A model generated the notes under the pieces. It saw nothing but the letters and a program-made list of their open reading frames with translations. It was not told where the DNA came from and searched no databases. Shown piece by piece: positions 1 through 12,680 of a DNA stretch of 64,000 nt (positions within the stretch are counted from its first letter, which is position 1; each line of letters starts with the position of its first letter). The stretch spans positions 1 to 64,000 of the forward strand of contig QLIY01000737.1 in the NCBI GenBank assembly GCA_003260075.1. Direction: 5' to 3'. Source of the stretch: Phallusia mammillata (Eukaryota; Chordata; Ascidiacea; Phlebobranchia; Ascidiidae). The translations under genes and the position numbers were made by a program.

Positions 1-264
1 ATTTTAATTAACATGCAAACATATTAAAAGTAGCTATAGGTTCTAATGCTTGGTAGTGTATTAAACCACCTTGATTTGGTTCTTTTTTTAAGTAGTATAT
101 TAAACTACTTTCTGGTTCAAAATCCAAAATCCAAGTAGTATATTAAACTACTTATGTAAGTCAGTATTTTAAACTGTGCATAAATTGGAATTTCTGCCAA
201 AAACTGGAATCCTGTAGAAACAAGAGGTGGTTATTTTTTTGTTACATTTTATGTTTACCAGATT

Positions 265-585
265 AAGTTGCCACTAGGGTTAGTCGTGGTCAACTAAACA
301 GAATTTTATACCAAAAGTCACCACCAAATTTTAGTTGTGGTGTCAAAAAAACAATATTATTTACCCACAAAGTTGCCACTAGGGTTAGTCGTGGTCAACT
401 AAACGGAATGTTGTCCCAAAAATCACCACCAAATTTTAGTTGTGGTGTCAAAAAACAAATAGTTTTTATCCCTAAAAGCTGCCACTAGGGGTTAGTCGTG
501 GTCAACCATAAAAAAAATTCATCTCAAAAGTCACCAACAAAATTTAGCTGTGGTCAATGAAACAATATCAGTTCCCCCAAAAAGC
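265..585. repeat. Minisatellite, about 3 copies of a 104-107 bp unit
   Basis: Three units begin at 265, 369 and 476 with the shared core GCCACTAGGG(G)TTAGTCGTGG, followed by an A-rich stretch and a second shared core CACCAnCAAAtTTAG. Copies differ by substitutions and small indels. The flank at 1-180 carries several copies of a short AGTAGTATATTAAACTAC motif. No coding potential is seen. Confidence 0.85.
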
Positions 586-690
586 CCCATAAGCAATTGA
601 ACTAGTTTAGAACATAGTTCAATTATGTTTATGTTATACTAATGGCCACTTGTGTTTTCTTAATGGATAAATTGGCCTTCGTTCATCTGG

Positions 691-765
691 TACACGATTG
701 GTTGAACTCCTATCGAATCGTACATGATTGGTTGAACTCCTATCGAATCGTACACGATTGGTTGT
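691..765. repeat. 30-bp tandem repeat, 2.5 copies
   Basis: The 11-base start TACACGATTGG (or TACATGATTGG) recurs exactly every 30 bases at 691, 721 and 751, with GAACTCCTATCGAATCG filling the unit. It is not part of any recognised gene. Confidence 0.9.
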
Positions 766-2999
766 TCATCTTCTTCAGTGCAATTTGCACCTAACGTTAT
801 TTAAGTCTAACTCACAAACATTCCCACACAAACATACTTGTGGAACCGCCATCGTCCTGCGCGCCCCTATAATGCCGCCGCAACTAGATCACAAACAAAA
901 ACAAGAACAAGAAAAAACAACTTCTGAGCTCGCTAGCTATCTGACAGGCCTTGTAACAGCAGTTAGCCTATGAAAGTAAATGTGAGGCCGCCGCGCCTGG
1001 CAGTGTAAACTTCACCAAAAGCAAAGTTATGAAACAAACAGAGCTTTAAAGTGGGTTTACAAGGCCGAGTCAACATGAATGCGAGATTTGAGTAGGTATG
1101 GTAAGAAAAGTTAAAAGTAATAATAAAAAAAATGAAAAACCGGATAGTACTGAAAACCTGTGGAAAAAATAACGAACCGAACCTGAAATAAATGGTAATT
1201 AATACCTGTGGAAAAAAAACACGCATTTTTGCAGTCCAGTCTTTGTCACAGCATGTACAGAAGAGTGTGTGTATCTGCATGACATCGCAACCCAGCCACA
1301 GTCCAGGGTCTTCTTATGGAAGAATAAACTGAGAGTGGGTCGTTCAGCCAATACAGATGCACGGCACTGAAGGAGCAGTGCGACACCAAGCGACAATTCC
1401 CTACTTTACAATGCGCTCTAGCTTATGACAATAAGGGAAGACCACGAGAATGCCACGTATAAAGGCGTAAAACAGATAGAAATAAGACACTGCCACAAAC
1501 AATAACAACATCATCATCTTCAAAGACGGATAGAAAAAGTCATCATCAAAGACGGACCCTCCCGAATTCAGACAGTTTTAGGGGGGAATTGAAAACAGCC
1601 TTAAGGTATTTTTAGCCGGCGTGCTCGCGAACCTTTCCTCTCCACTCTCCAACCGGCCCATTCGTCCGACGGATAGCGAAGTTTACTAGGAACGCCTGCA
1701 CCGGTACCCGTCTCCGGTGGAATTTTGACTCCTGGGNATTTGTAGCACCAAAAAAACAAAAACAATTGGGCTTCCAATTCGCTGGACCAAACAATGGCGA
1801 ATGGGAGGCCACGGCGCAAGTTAGCATAGAGTTATGGGCCTAGGTGGAAATCTCGCATTCAGTGTTGACTATAACGCAGCAGTCTCTTATGAATAACTGA
1901 CAGCCCGTAATTTTTGAAGTTGAATATAGGGTATGAGCTTCAGGGAGGAGTGCTGGTTCTGAAGAGTCTGAAACATAGAAAATAAGTTAAGAAATTAAGT
2001 ACCATGTCCCAAACACATTTGTGTTATGGCATATGTCCTGTGCATCCCTTTAGTCGATATCCAAATCTAATTCTCCCTTACATTATACGATTATACGAAA
2101 AACTTTCTTATTCTTAGCACATATATGGCAAATGTAGCAATAACACATAGCACAGACAACCAGTGATAGATTCATATTGTGACACAAATTCCCCCCCTAT
2201 AAATTACAAAATTCCCCCCTGGTTGGGAACTAGTGTGGTATGCAGATATTTTACTGAATTGGCCAAACAAATAATTTTAAAGTCGTAATTGCAGTTGGTA
2301 GAAGACGGTGGCTCAAAAAATGTCCCTTACCTTGGGTTGTCGACAAGTTTACGTGGATGGCAAGGTTGAATCCAAACAGCAACGAAATCCGAATCGCCTG
2401 TGCAAAAGATATCTCAGTTATTACCAAATACGCCACAAGGCTAATGAATAGAATGGAGATCGGGCTCGGGTTTCTTAAAGTAAACGGGCTCGATTTGGGC
2501 CTGACATTACACTTTGTGTCAGCATTTAAAAAAATAAATTTAGCAAACTAAGTAGCCAGTTGCTGGACATGACCGAATGTCAAACATCCCTAAAACGCCC
2601 TGTTTCTTTTCTGGGGCTTAAATGTATACGCCTGGCAATCAAACTTTCGGGCCTAAACGGGCTTCCCAAAAACGATTCGGGTTGGGCCGGGTTTCGGGCT
2701 TGTACTTTCGAGTTCGGGCCGGGTTTGGGCTCCAGTTTCAGACCCGTTTACAACTCTGGAGAGGGAATTCTTGATTTCGGATTCGGTTTGGGTTTGGGAT
2801 TCTTTACTCATAACGTAAAATAAACTTACGTTTAGCTTTCAGCAGCTTTGCCCAGAGGAACAATGAGCCAAGTCACGTCATGTCGCGTGCATTTGTTCAA
2901 TCTTATCACACAGCACCTTGAAAAGACACATAGTAGTTGAAGATTGCTGTGAAACTACTTATTGCTGTTGTCGGGTTTACAGTTATTACATAGATCAGA

Positions 3000-3000
<1 letters not shown>
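766..3000. other. Stretch without a recognisable gene
   Basis: Only short ORFs without splice-site support or recognisable protein are present. A single N at 1737 marks an unresolved base or join. The part at 2455-2780 is rich in GGGCTCGGG/GGGCCGGGTT-like motifs, a style seen in repetitive elements; a similar motif cluster occurs near 34150 and 34390. No gene, RNA or transposon end could be supported. Confidence 0.5.

Positions 3001-3068
<68 letters not shown>
3001..3068. repeat. Poly-C tract of 68 bases
   Basis: Uninterrupted C from 3001 to 3068. It is followed at 3074-3115 by GTTCGAACCCAGTGCGGCC-like sequence resembling the T-arm (B-box) region of a tRNA-derived SINE, so it may border a SINE remnant. 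The homopolymer length is unlikely to be exact. Confidence 0.9.
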
Positions 3069-4170
3069 TTTTTTTAACGGTGTTCGAACCCAGTGCGGCC
3101 CAGGAGTACAAATCCCGGCCTAATTTTATCGCCTGATACCATTCGGCCGACAGTTTTCGGTAACGTATGCTGCAAAACTTTTTACTGGCACCACATGTCG
3201 GTTTTATATAGTGTTTTTTATTTTCTCTCGCAAAAACTTTGGTTTCAAAAGCCTTCCCTTAATTTAGGCTCGTGCAATGACAGGGTATACCTACTAATTT
3301 CATGTTAGGTAATACTACGAAAACATTTCGCTAAATTGTTAATGTTTGGACAGATAGAGTGGAATAACACTAATATCTCCTTGCATACTGTATCTAAATA
3401 TTTAGTTACTGCGCAGATATTTAGGCGTATAATTGTTTAGCTATTCTTCAGTGCCCCTTCATTATTGCAAACGCCTGCAAGGGAGCACTAGCGCCCACTT
3501 TTAAGAACCATTGGTTTAATACAAATTAATAATCCTCAAACCTGTTTGTAGCTGCTGTTTCACAGGAAGGTTATAACGCGAAAACGGATTTAAATTGGTG
3601 TTTTTCAGCTTCATGGAGCTCCCTCTGGTGACAGAAATATCTAGACTCCTCATCTAGTAATAGAAAATGTAGTTTTATTTGAAACTTAGTTACAGTGAAA
3701 ACTACAAATTGCAGAATTAAGGATATCAATGTGCAATATTATGCATTAAATAAACCTGCAGTCAGATACAGTAAGCACAAGGGTACACTAATAATGCCTG
3801 CTTCATAGGGGGTCAGAAAATCGGAAAAATACTTTACAAAACCGCTTGTCTTATGTGTTTTGGGTTGTAAGTAAACGTAACGAAATAAGTATAAAATGTT
3901 ATGCGTTAAATGCGACAAATACTAAAAAGTACTGCTGTAGGTGCAAACACATACCAGGCAAAAATACAGAGAAACATAAAATACCATAGAAACAAAACTC
4001 ACCAGTCGAAAGTTTGTTAAATCGGATGAGCCCACCCACCCGAACGAACGTTGACACGTTCCCATAGCAACGGTTGATGACGTCACCGTCGTTGTGCATG
4101 CATGGACGGAGCCAAGAAGCGGACAAAAATTGCAAAGATAATTGTAAACACAAAAATTCGTACACACAAC
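3069..4170. other. Stretch without a recognisable gene
   Basis: Apart from the tRNA-like remnant near 3074-3115, nothing specific is seen. The piece at about 3440-3525 (cttcagtgccccttc ... agaaccattggttt) resembles a degraded hAT-type MITE end but has no clear target-site duplication. ORFs around 3899-4270 on the minus strand lack recognisable protein and run into the minisatellite. Confidence 0.4.
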
Positions 4171-4970
4171 GTAACATGGATCATTTCATTTATCGCCAGC
4201 ATTCGCTGCGTATTTAAAATTATTGCCAGCCGTCGCTGGAGTAAAAAGAGCCATTTTGCAAACAGCACAAAAATGTAAAATAAGATTGGCTCACTTCATT
4301 TATCGTCAGCATTCGCTGCGTATTTAAAATTATTGCCAGCCGTCGCTGGAGTAAAAAGAGCCATTTTGCAAACAGCACAAAAATGTAAAATAAGATTGGC
4401 TCACTTCATTTATCGTCAGCATTCGCTGCGTATTTAAAATTATTGCCAGCCGTCGCTGGAGTAAAAAGAGCCATTTTGCAAACAGCACAAAAATGTAAAA
4501 TAAGATTGGCTCATTTCATTTATCGACAGCATTCGCTGCGTATTTAAAATTATTGCCAGCCGTCGCTGGAATAAAAAAAGCCATTTTGCAAACATCACAA
4601 AAATGTAAAATAAGATTGGCTCGTTCATTTATCGCCAGCATTCGCTGCGTTTCGAGACTTGTTGCCAGCCGTCGCTGGAGTAAAAAGAGCCATTTTGTAA
4701 ACAACACAAAAATGTAAAACAACATTGGCTCACTTCATTTATCGCCAGCATTCGCTGCGTATTGAAAATTATTGCCAGCCGTCGCTGGAATAAAAAAAGC
4801 CATTTTGCAAACAACACAAAAATGTAAAATAAGATTGGCTCGTTTCATTTATCGCCAGCATTCGCTGCGTTGTTAGAATTATTGCCAGCCGTCGCTGGAG
4901 TAAAAAGAGCCAATTTGCACACAAGACAAAATGCAAACAAGATTTCGTTCATTTATCGTACATATCGAAC
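4171..4970. repeat. 110-bp minisatellite array, about 7 units
   Basis: The phrase ATTCGCTGCG starts at 4201, 4311, 4421, 4531, 4640, 4750 and 4860, a period of 109-110. Each unit holds TTGCCAGCCGTCGCTGGA, which contains a short inverted repeat (CCAGC..GCTGG), then AAAGAGCCATTTTGCAAAC. Minus-strand ORFs run through the array only because the period is nearly free of stops; I do not regard them as genes. The last unit diverges and ends around TATCGAACGT near 4970. Confidence 0.92.
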
Positions 4971-5387
4971 GTTAGGTGGACACACCCCATTGGACATTTC
5001 ATATTATCTCCGAAAACTGCGAAACACATCCGTAAAAACTGTTTTACATCACCACGTTTCGCAACAACTGTACTGAAGTGACTCATTTTTTCGTATTCAC
5101 CATACACAACATTGTACAAATTCTCAACGACTTTAACTGGATTCTAAACCGTCACGTTTTGCCTTCGTGGTAAACGTATAGTCTAAAGTCTCACCAATAC
5201 TCTTACCCTAAATCCGCAAAATAATACAAAAAAATAAACGCAGGACCGTGCACAAGCCCTCAAAGAAAAATGCGAAAAATTAACGTAAATTAGAAGCAAG
5301 AAAAAAAATGCGCCGCGTAAAAGCATGCTGTGTTCAAGTATTGGTGAAACAAAGGCTCAAAGTTTTCCATTTAAACTAAGCGTAATA

Positions 5388-5960
5388 CCCCCCCCCCATT
5401 CGCTGCGTTGTTAGAATTATTGCCAGCCGTCGCTGGAGTAAAAAGAGCCAATTTGCACACAAGACAAAATGCAAACAAGATTTCGTTCATTTATCGTACA
5501 TATCGAACGTCCCCCCCCCCAAAATTATTGCCAGCCGTCGCTGGAATAAAAAAAGCCATTTTGCAAACATCACAAAAATGTAAAATAAGATTGGCTCGTT
5601 CATTTATCGCCAGCATTCGCTGCGTTTCGAGACTTGTTGCCAGCCGTCGCTGGAGTAAAAAGAGCCATTTTGTAAACAACACAAAAATGTAAAACAACAT
5701 TGGCTCACTTCATTTATCGCCAGCATTCGCTGCGTATTGCCCCCCCCCCCCCATTCGCTGCGTTGTTAGAATTATTGCCAGCCGTCGCTGGAGTAAAAAG
5801 CCATTTTGCAAACAACACAAAAATGTGTACCAAGATTGCCTTATTTCATTTATCGTCAGCATTCGCTGTTATTTGAGGATTATTGCCAGCCGTCGCTGGA
5901 GTAAAAAGAGCCATTTTGTACACAACAGAAGATTGGCTCGTTCAGTTATCGTACATATCG
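5388..5960. repeat. Second block of the 110-bp minisatellite, joined by C-runs
   Basis: Pieces of the array are repeated here and separated by C-runs at 5388-5397, 5511-5520 and 5740-5752. After each run the sequence restarts at a point already present upstream (for example 5398 copies 4860 and 5521 copies 4546). The unique flank 4970-5387 is repeated at 5961-6375 with few differences. This looks like two alleles placed in series. Confidence 0.75.
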
Positions 5961-6380
5961 AACGGTAGGTGGACACACCCCATTGGACATTTCATATTAT
6001 CTCCGAAAACTGCGAAACACATCCGTAAAAACTGTTTTACATCACCACGTTTCGCAACAACTGTACTGAAGTGACTCATTTTTTCGTATTCACCATACAC
6101 AACATTGTACAAATTCTCAACGACTTTAACTGGATTCTAAACCGTCACGTTTTGCCTTCGTGGTAAACGTATAGTCTAAAGTCTCACCAATACTCTTACC
6201 CTAAATCCGCAAAATAATACAAAAAAATAAACGCAGGACCGTGCACAAGCCCTCAAAGAAAAATGCGAAAAATTAACGTAAATTAGAAGCAAGAAAAAAA
6301 ATTCGCCGCGTAAAAGCATGCTGTGTTCAAGTATTGGTGAAACAAAGGCTCCAAGTTTTCCATTTAAACAAAGCGTAATG

Positions 6381-8835
6381 GTTTTGGAACTTTGTCAAAG
6401 CCGAATTGGAGTTGTACAGCATTGTATGTGATAAACCCGAAAAGTAGAGTACAAAACAGCATAGTTGAGGCAAACGCAATTTTGCAAACAGTTATTGTAG
6501 ATGTGCAAAGCAGTAAATAGATTTCGCACAATCTGACCCAATGTGGATGTCCAAACAACGATCACAAAATCGAAAAAGCTTAAAACACCGTATTACAGTA
6601 AATAACAATCAACTTCAAATAAGTGTTTTTTTACATATTTCAAGTGTTGTTTTTTTCAAGTCCAAACAAATTTTCCAGCAAGTTTATTACAGGAATGTCC
6701 TTAAAAAGGTTTGCGAAAATGCAATTCGTTTGTCCGTATGTGTATAACGTTTCTTCAATGTCTTGATGGTCCTGCAATGCTTTTTTGATATAAGTTGGTG
6801 CTCTTTTCGGGATAAGATGCTTTGCGTTTACGCATGGGATGTTTCCATTTTGTTTCCATCTGTAATGCATTAGAAAGTGCTATGGTAAATTTATTGAAAT
6901 ATTAACAATTTATCGGTAAATTACATGCTGTGCGACAAGTAAATTCGTCAAAGGAAGACGGAATGTATACGAATAAATCGTAATTTCGGTTTCAAAGTTA
7001 AATGTTGTTGCCATTATTAACACGGAATAAAAGTTAATAGTATACCAACAGAAATAACCCCATTAGCGCTGTCAATATTGCCAAACTATACTTTAGCCTT
7101 CTGAAATTGGTCTTAAACGACTTTTTGTCTTACTACTGCCGTTTAATAGCAAGCGCACAGTTGCTACATGGTCTACTATGCTTTGTTTTGAAACCAAAGC
7201 ATGTAAACAAGCCACACAAAGCGTAACAACGTATATAGTGACGTCATAAACATTTAGGAATGTATCGATAAACGGATATATTTTAGGCAAAAAAGGCACA
7301 AACTTTGTGCTTCTATGCACTATTAAATGAAATATTACGAAATTATCTGATTTCTTTAAGACGTGATGCATAATAAAACATGAACACACTTTTTATCAAA
7401 GTAGAAAAGGTCGTACATCACTGACCAACAGCAGGTTGCTGTGTGCAATTTCAATCAAACCACTCAAACTTTATGGCGAGTTTCTAGAGGCAAAAAGCGC
7501 CTCACGCACAAAACGCGCCCGCTTCTGAAACAACGTGCAGGTGTAACTGCCCTGTGATAAACTAGACATGCGAGCTATAATATTGAAAATTGTTAACAGC
7601 TGTACACATGACATGTTATATTAAGTTATCCATATACAATTAGGGTGTTTTTTTAAGTAATTGAAACCAAACGTAAATTCTTCATAAATGTTTTGTTATT
7701 TACATTTTAGAATACACAAATGTGTCCATATGCTTTAGAATTAAAACACTAGCCAAAATTGTGACCAAATGTCTTACTCATAAAACGTTAAGCTACAACT
7801 TATAACACCATTGCCGGTAATACCGTTTGCCTTATTTACCTGAAACTTAAGTATCTCTGAAGTACGTGCACCAAAATATTTATTCTTTAAACTTTTTAAC
7901 TGCCACAAAATTCATTTAAACCTACCTTTAGCTTTCAAGCAGTTATCGGATGATTTTTTCCCCGCCCGCTTCCACATTTAGGAAATTGCTTTTTAGTTTT
8001 TCACAATTACACCTAAAATATAAAAAGTAAACAAAAAGCCAACCTATAATTTATCATTTACATTTCTATAACGGTGTTCCTTTGCAAACTTATCTGCTGG
8101 TAACTGGCGTAATGATGCTTTTATTACATAACAAGAGTAATTTAGCTATTTTACCAGCAACTAGTGAACCGACCGAATAACAATGGCTTTATTATTTACA
8201 AACAATTGACAAAACAATCGATTACTTCTAAATAATCAAGTTCATAACACGTGGCACAAACTTACCTTATAACAGGGGAATTAAATTTGGATGTTTTGAT
8301 GATATTTAAAGATTACTTAGCCATGCCGCCATTTTGCTCTCGTTCAGTATTTCATCTTGTGAAGAAGAGACTTGCGCAGATCACGTGATTAAGAAAACAA
8401 ACGTGTTGTCTATAGAAATCATTATCGACAGTTTCAACATAAACTTTATGCTGGTGTTTTATGTGATTATTTAAAGTTATAACTGTGTTTCAGCAACTAC
8501 TCATGCTGTAAACTACGGTAGCTAAACATGTTTCAGTCTGTTGGTAACTGCTGCCTTCTTGTATGTTCAGCGATCTAAACTGAAACTTAAAATAATGTAA
8601 TATAAGTGGGAACGTTAATTTAAGTCAGAGGGTCAACTTAAAGGTCATGGTTAGATTTATTTCCATTGCTTGCAACAAACTGTATCCAATGAATATAGGT
8701 TAGTTATCAGGCATATTTCAATACTTTTCTATTGCTCAACAGATAATTGAAATAACATTCCGAGGTTTGGAGGTCTCATTCTAGACGTCTTCATCAGGTG
8801 ATGACACACTACCCTACACAATCGTTTTTATAACA
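6381..8835. other. Stretch without a confident gene
   Basis: No homology is recognised. Two minus-strand reading frames (6364-6558 and 6640-6870) look mildly protein-like and the second follows a possible acceptor (TTACAG near 6862), but no upstream exon or family could be identified. The piece near 8770-8810 (gacgtcttcatcaggtgatgac) resembles a non-LTR retrotransposon tail motif but cannot be confirmed. Confidence 0.35.
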
Positions 8836-8843
8836 CTTATTAC

Positions 8844-9031
8844 CAGTGGTGGAATTCAAATTTTTTTGTCAGCCGGTTCCATCACAGAAGTCATATTTTT
8901 CAGCAGGTTCTGTTACAAAAATTCATATTTTCCTTGACAGTACCCGGTAAAGCTAACCGGTTCGCTGATCTCATAAAATTTCGTGAGACGGTTCTATAGA
9001 AGCGACGCGAACCGGCTGAATCCCATCACTG
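8844..9031. mobile_element. hAT-type MITE (family 1, copy 1)
   Basis: The ends CAGTGGTGGAATTCA and TGAATCCCATCACTG are near-perfect inverted repeats. They are flanked by an 8-bp target-site duplication, CTTATTAC at 8836-8843 and CTTATAAC at 9032-9039 (7 of 8 match). The interior contains the phrase CTAACCGGTTCGCTGA shared, in opposite orientation, with the copies at 16535 and 50414. There is no coding capacity. An 8-bp duplication and CAG...CTG ends are typical of the hAT superfamily. Confidence 0.9.
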
Positions 9032-9039
9032 CTTATAAC

Positions 9040-9782
9040 AGTTTTGCTCTTGTTTCAGGTTTTGTACAGGTGTAATAAAGGTTGTTGGCCAGGGGGTGCA
9101 CCTTGAATGCTCACAGTATTCCCAAGTATGCACAGGATGCTTATGAACTTAAATTAACACATAAAATAATCGGAAATGCTGGTGCCAACATAATAAAAAC
9201 GGAATATATGAAAACGCATTACTGCTTATGCTATGATGATATGTTGTTCTTGTCAAAGGTTTGCTTAGATGACCCTTTCCATGTAGACGTTTAGTTTTGA
9301 CTTACAGCACGGTTTGGCAAACTTTCAGTTAATTAGCATATAAGTCTGCACTTCGAAAATGCAAGTTTCAGTGTTGAAGATGAAAATAATGTGTGTGTTT
9401 CTGGCATAAAAAGTGGTACTAAATAAACGCACAACGAAAAAAGTAATATATTCTACTATCGCCACAACAAAAAATTAAGTGGGGGTTACAAACTTATATT
9501 TGTGTAATTGTGACCAGGCTCTTTTCACTTTCTTTGTCTTTCGCAGAAAAAGGCACAAATTTACATTTTTTGGATTTTACTTTGTACTATATGCATTTGA
9601 ATACATTTGAGAAATCGTAAAGCAACGACAAATCATCAATCACTTGTGTCTAACGTACCTATTACAAAAAAAATGTGGAAATGAATTAGTAGGGTAATTT
9701 GTTTGTGGAAGGATTTTCAAATTTGTCATCACATTTCAGAATATTGAAATAATTTGTTGTTTGACCACAAAAAACACAATAA
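9040..9782. other. Stretch downstream of gene A without recognised features
   Basis: AT-rich sequence between the MITE and the stop codon of gene A. It should hold the 3' untranslated region of A. No distinct element is seen. Confidence 0.4.
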
Positions 9783-12680
9783 TCACGCAACAAAATACGG
9801 ATTCGGACAATACAACGCTTTTTGCATAGCAGCAGCGTTACATGGAACTGGATATACACCGGCTTGTGTCCTGTTATATATAAAGCTGCCCGCTGTATGC
9901 ATACAAGCTCCAGCGATTGAGTCAAACGGCCCACGCCGCAAGCGTGCTGGATTATCGAAGTCAATGCATTCGCAGGTGTATTTCACGAACAACGTCCATT
10001 CTCCTTTGCACTCAAACGTATGATTACCATAGTGGATCTGGTGAAAAAGGTTTAATGCAGTTGTTTAGGGGAGGAATTTACTTCAATTTTCGCATGTGGC
10101 TTGTAGTTTTGACACTCTAGCTCTGGGAATAAAACCTGTACAGCTGGTAAAAGAGCCAATTTTAAATGATCTTTGTATGGTTAAGAGTCTACGAAGTGTG
10201 TATTGTGGTGGAATGAAAACGAATTTACTTCAAATTGAACATGTGGCTGGTAATTATTGACACTCTAGCTCTGGAAATAAAACCCGTAAAGCTGATAAAA
10301 TGACCCAATTTTAAATAATCTTTGTAAGGTTAAGAATCTACTATGTGGTGTGTTGGGGTGGAATAAAAACGTTTTGGATTGTTAAGTGAGGAATTCGTCT
10401 ATAAAGGTTGGGAACCACTGGTTTAATGTATATACAACAGTTTGCATAAAAAATCACCGAAAAATAATACCGTTTTGAAAACGCCTCGAACTGCTGTTGA
10501 AACTTCAACTCTAACTTTGTTCCAATCGATGGTATGTTGACATTGCGGCCCGGAATTGCATACAGGACATTGACAAGATGGAATCGGAGATGACCAACGA
10601 CGAGAAAATTGGCAAACAGCGTTTGATTTACCCTAAAATTTACAATTAAGTGAAAATTAGGTTGACTTTATTTCGCTTGGTGAAAGAATACATAGCGACA
10701 CAACTGCACTTGAGCAATTACAAAGAGCATAAAACTTGCAATAGAAAACAAAAACGATTTATATTTGGTTGGTATCCAACTGACCTTTAGAAGAAATCCT
10801 GGTTTGCAACTGAATTCACATTTAGAGAGGAAACGGTTTTGAGATGTGCATTGCTGTATTCTGTTGTCGTCTGGTGAAATATGGACAAGCTAACAAAGCA
10901 AAAAAAAGAAGTTTGAACAAGAGGTGTATGGAAAAGACTCGTAATAAACATGTTTTTTTATGATGCCCATTACAGCAAAAGGTGTTAAATTTTGCACGAA
11001 CGCTAGTTTAGACTCACAAGTTTTGGTAAACGTATTTACTAGTGCTGAAAGCTTTTAAAGTGAAACAAAAGGCGTAGCATAACCTATCCGCCATACAGTC
11101 CAATGCGGTTAAGATAATAATATTTTAAGCTGAAAATCGGGTGTAATTTTGTTGTATATGTGACTTTTATATTGTTTTGCCACTGAATCTAAAGTTTAAA
11201 GCAGCTTGAGAAGTTTTAACCCATTCGGCACCATTTCTGACAATCACTTTTAGATTGACTTACTTGAAAAGATGTAAACAAGCACACAGCCAAGGAATGC
11301 GATAACAATAACTATTGTCACGAATAAGAGTACTCGCCGCACGACCTTGTACTTTTCCGATTCTGCAAAGCAACCGCGATGTATTAGGTTAATCAGCATA
11401 AAATTTAGAGAAATTAGAGAAATAGCTACGCCGAGTTTGGTCCCAAATATTTGGCTGCTTACAACCATGTTAAAAGACGCGACTTTTCGCGATGTTCAAT
11501 TATGAGACCAAATCAATTTTCTGTTACTCCTTACAAAAATGCAGCCGTCTTTATTTATTCTACTCCATGGTACATTTAAATAAGTCAAAAAAATCATGAT
11601 AAAAATCGCTTCTTTATATTTTACCTTTGGTTTGCGAATTTCCATCGTTTGTTCCTAAGGCAGTTGTCAGGTTGGACAATATTGACGAAAGTTCACTGGT
11701 GCTTGGTGACCACAAAACAACTGAACTATCAAAATTTTCTGGCAATTCGCTTGGCGTCTCAGCTAAAACAATATGCTTCGGAAAAGTTTGTTCGTCATCA
11801 AAAAGACCTTGATTAGAAAATCAGAAGTTAGTTCAAATTCTGTCCAAAAGTAATAAATAATGAAATCTCTCCGCTTAAACAAATTTGGCCAGGGAAACGA
11901 AGTTATTAGCCTTCTGACTATGGAACACTATATACGGATCTGTTGACAAGTTTAACGATGGAAATAACGGCCCGAATAGACGGAAAAAGCGACATGCTTT
12001 ATTTTTCAAACGTTTCTTTATTTCACGTGACTATAGTGGATTTAAACGGGTGTAACTGATGTGGCCTTCGTATCACTGATAATGGCAAGAGCATTTGGCG
12101 AAACGTTGGAAATAAAGCATGTCGCATTTTACGTCTATTTGGGCCGTTATTTTCTTCATTAAACCTTCTGACTAGTTTGTAGTTTATATACATACAATGA
12201 AAACTGCAAAATTCCAAGCAACCACAATCTTTCATATGAAAACCTCAAGTTGTCTTGAGATCAACTAGTAAAAAACACGAAATTTTGTAGTTTTTTAGTA
12301 GGCCTATTGAAGAATAAATAAAACTAACTTAGAATGTCAAAACCAAGTTTTACCTGCAACCTAAATTTAACCATACCTTGATTTATATTTTTGACAAGCA
12401 GAGGTTTAGTTTCATCAGTCAAGGAATCACCCCTTGAACGACTGCTGCGTTTGAAAGCGGCTCGCATCGCATAAACATCGTCCAAATCGTCAATTGACTC
12501 AGGAATAGAAGTTTCTAGAATATCTTTCGGCAGCAAAGATTGTCTGCTATTCTTTCCGTGACTACGCAGGATCTTGGAGCAACCTGCCTTTTGCTTGGTG
12601 GATGATCTTAAAGCTTTTTTGCGGAAAGTTTTATCGGCTATTTGGATACTTTTTGTACTTCCACTGCCTATTTCATACAT
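9783..12680 (-). CDS. Gene A: type II membrane protein with sushi-like and novel 7-Cys domains
   Basis: Six exons on the minus strand: 12680-12377, 11807-11625, 11362-11264, about 10870-10785, 10632-10471 and 10037-9783, giving about 362 residues. Exon 1 is a cytosolic tail with a VYAMRAAFKR motif and dileucine signal ETKPLL. Exon 2 has the family motif QTFPK. Exon 3 is the transmembrane helix, preceded by KYKVVRR, which favours an N-in (type II) topology. Exons 4 and 5 form the sushi-like module, ending CQCPVCNSGPQC. Exon 6 is the seven-cysteine domain starting IHYGN. Oddity: with the acceptor used by the paralogs (10889), exon 4 is 105 nt instead of 107 and the frame hits a stop. An internal acceptor (ACCAG at 10871) restores the frame but drops the first sushi cysteine. 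So A is either mis-sequenced, divergently spliced or decaying. Ligand and cell type are unknown. Confidence 0.72.
10075..10370. repeat. 147-bp tandem duplication in intron 5 of gene A
   Basis: Two diverged copies begin with AATTTACTTCAA at 10075 and 10222. Both contain TTGACACTCTAGCTCTGG and AATAAAACC.GTA.AGCTG. It lies between exons 5 and 6 of gene A. The following piece (ggttgggaaccactggttta near 10410) resembles an isolated hAT end. Confidence 0.8.
11961..12154. mobile_element. Fold-back (snap-back) MITE in intron 1 of gene A
   Basis: Arms of about 55 bp at 11961-12018 and 12100-12154 are inverted copies: AATAACGGCCCGAATAGACG on the left pairs with CGTCTATTTGGGCCGTTATT on the right, followed on both sides by GCGACATGCTTTATTT or its complement. 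The loop is about 80 bp. No clear target-site duplication was found, so the superfamily is not assigned. Confidence 0.75.

Noticed and set aside
2918-3136. Proline-rich protein at the 68-C tract
   Set aside because: The prolines come from the homopolymer alone, with no coding signal on either side.
4083-4817. Repeated minus-strand ORFs with a hydrophobic MLFAKWLFLLQRRLA phrase
   Set aside because: They are read through the 110-bp minisatellite; each repeats the unit and has no splice context.
6640-6870. A minus-strand exon with a protein-like 76-codon frame
   Set aside because: A possible acceptor exists, but no upstream exon, no family and no paralog were found; left as unassigned.
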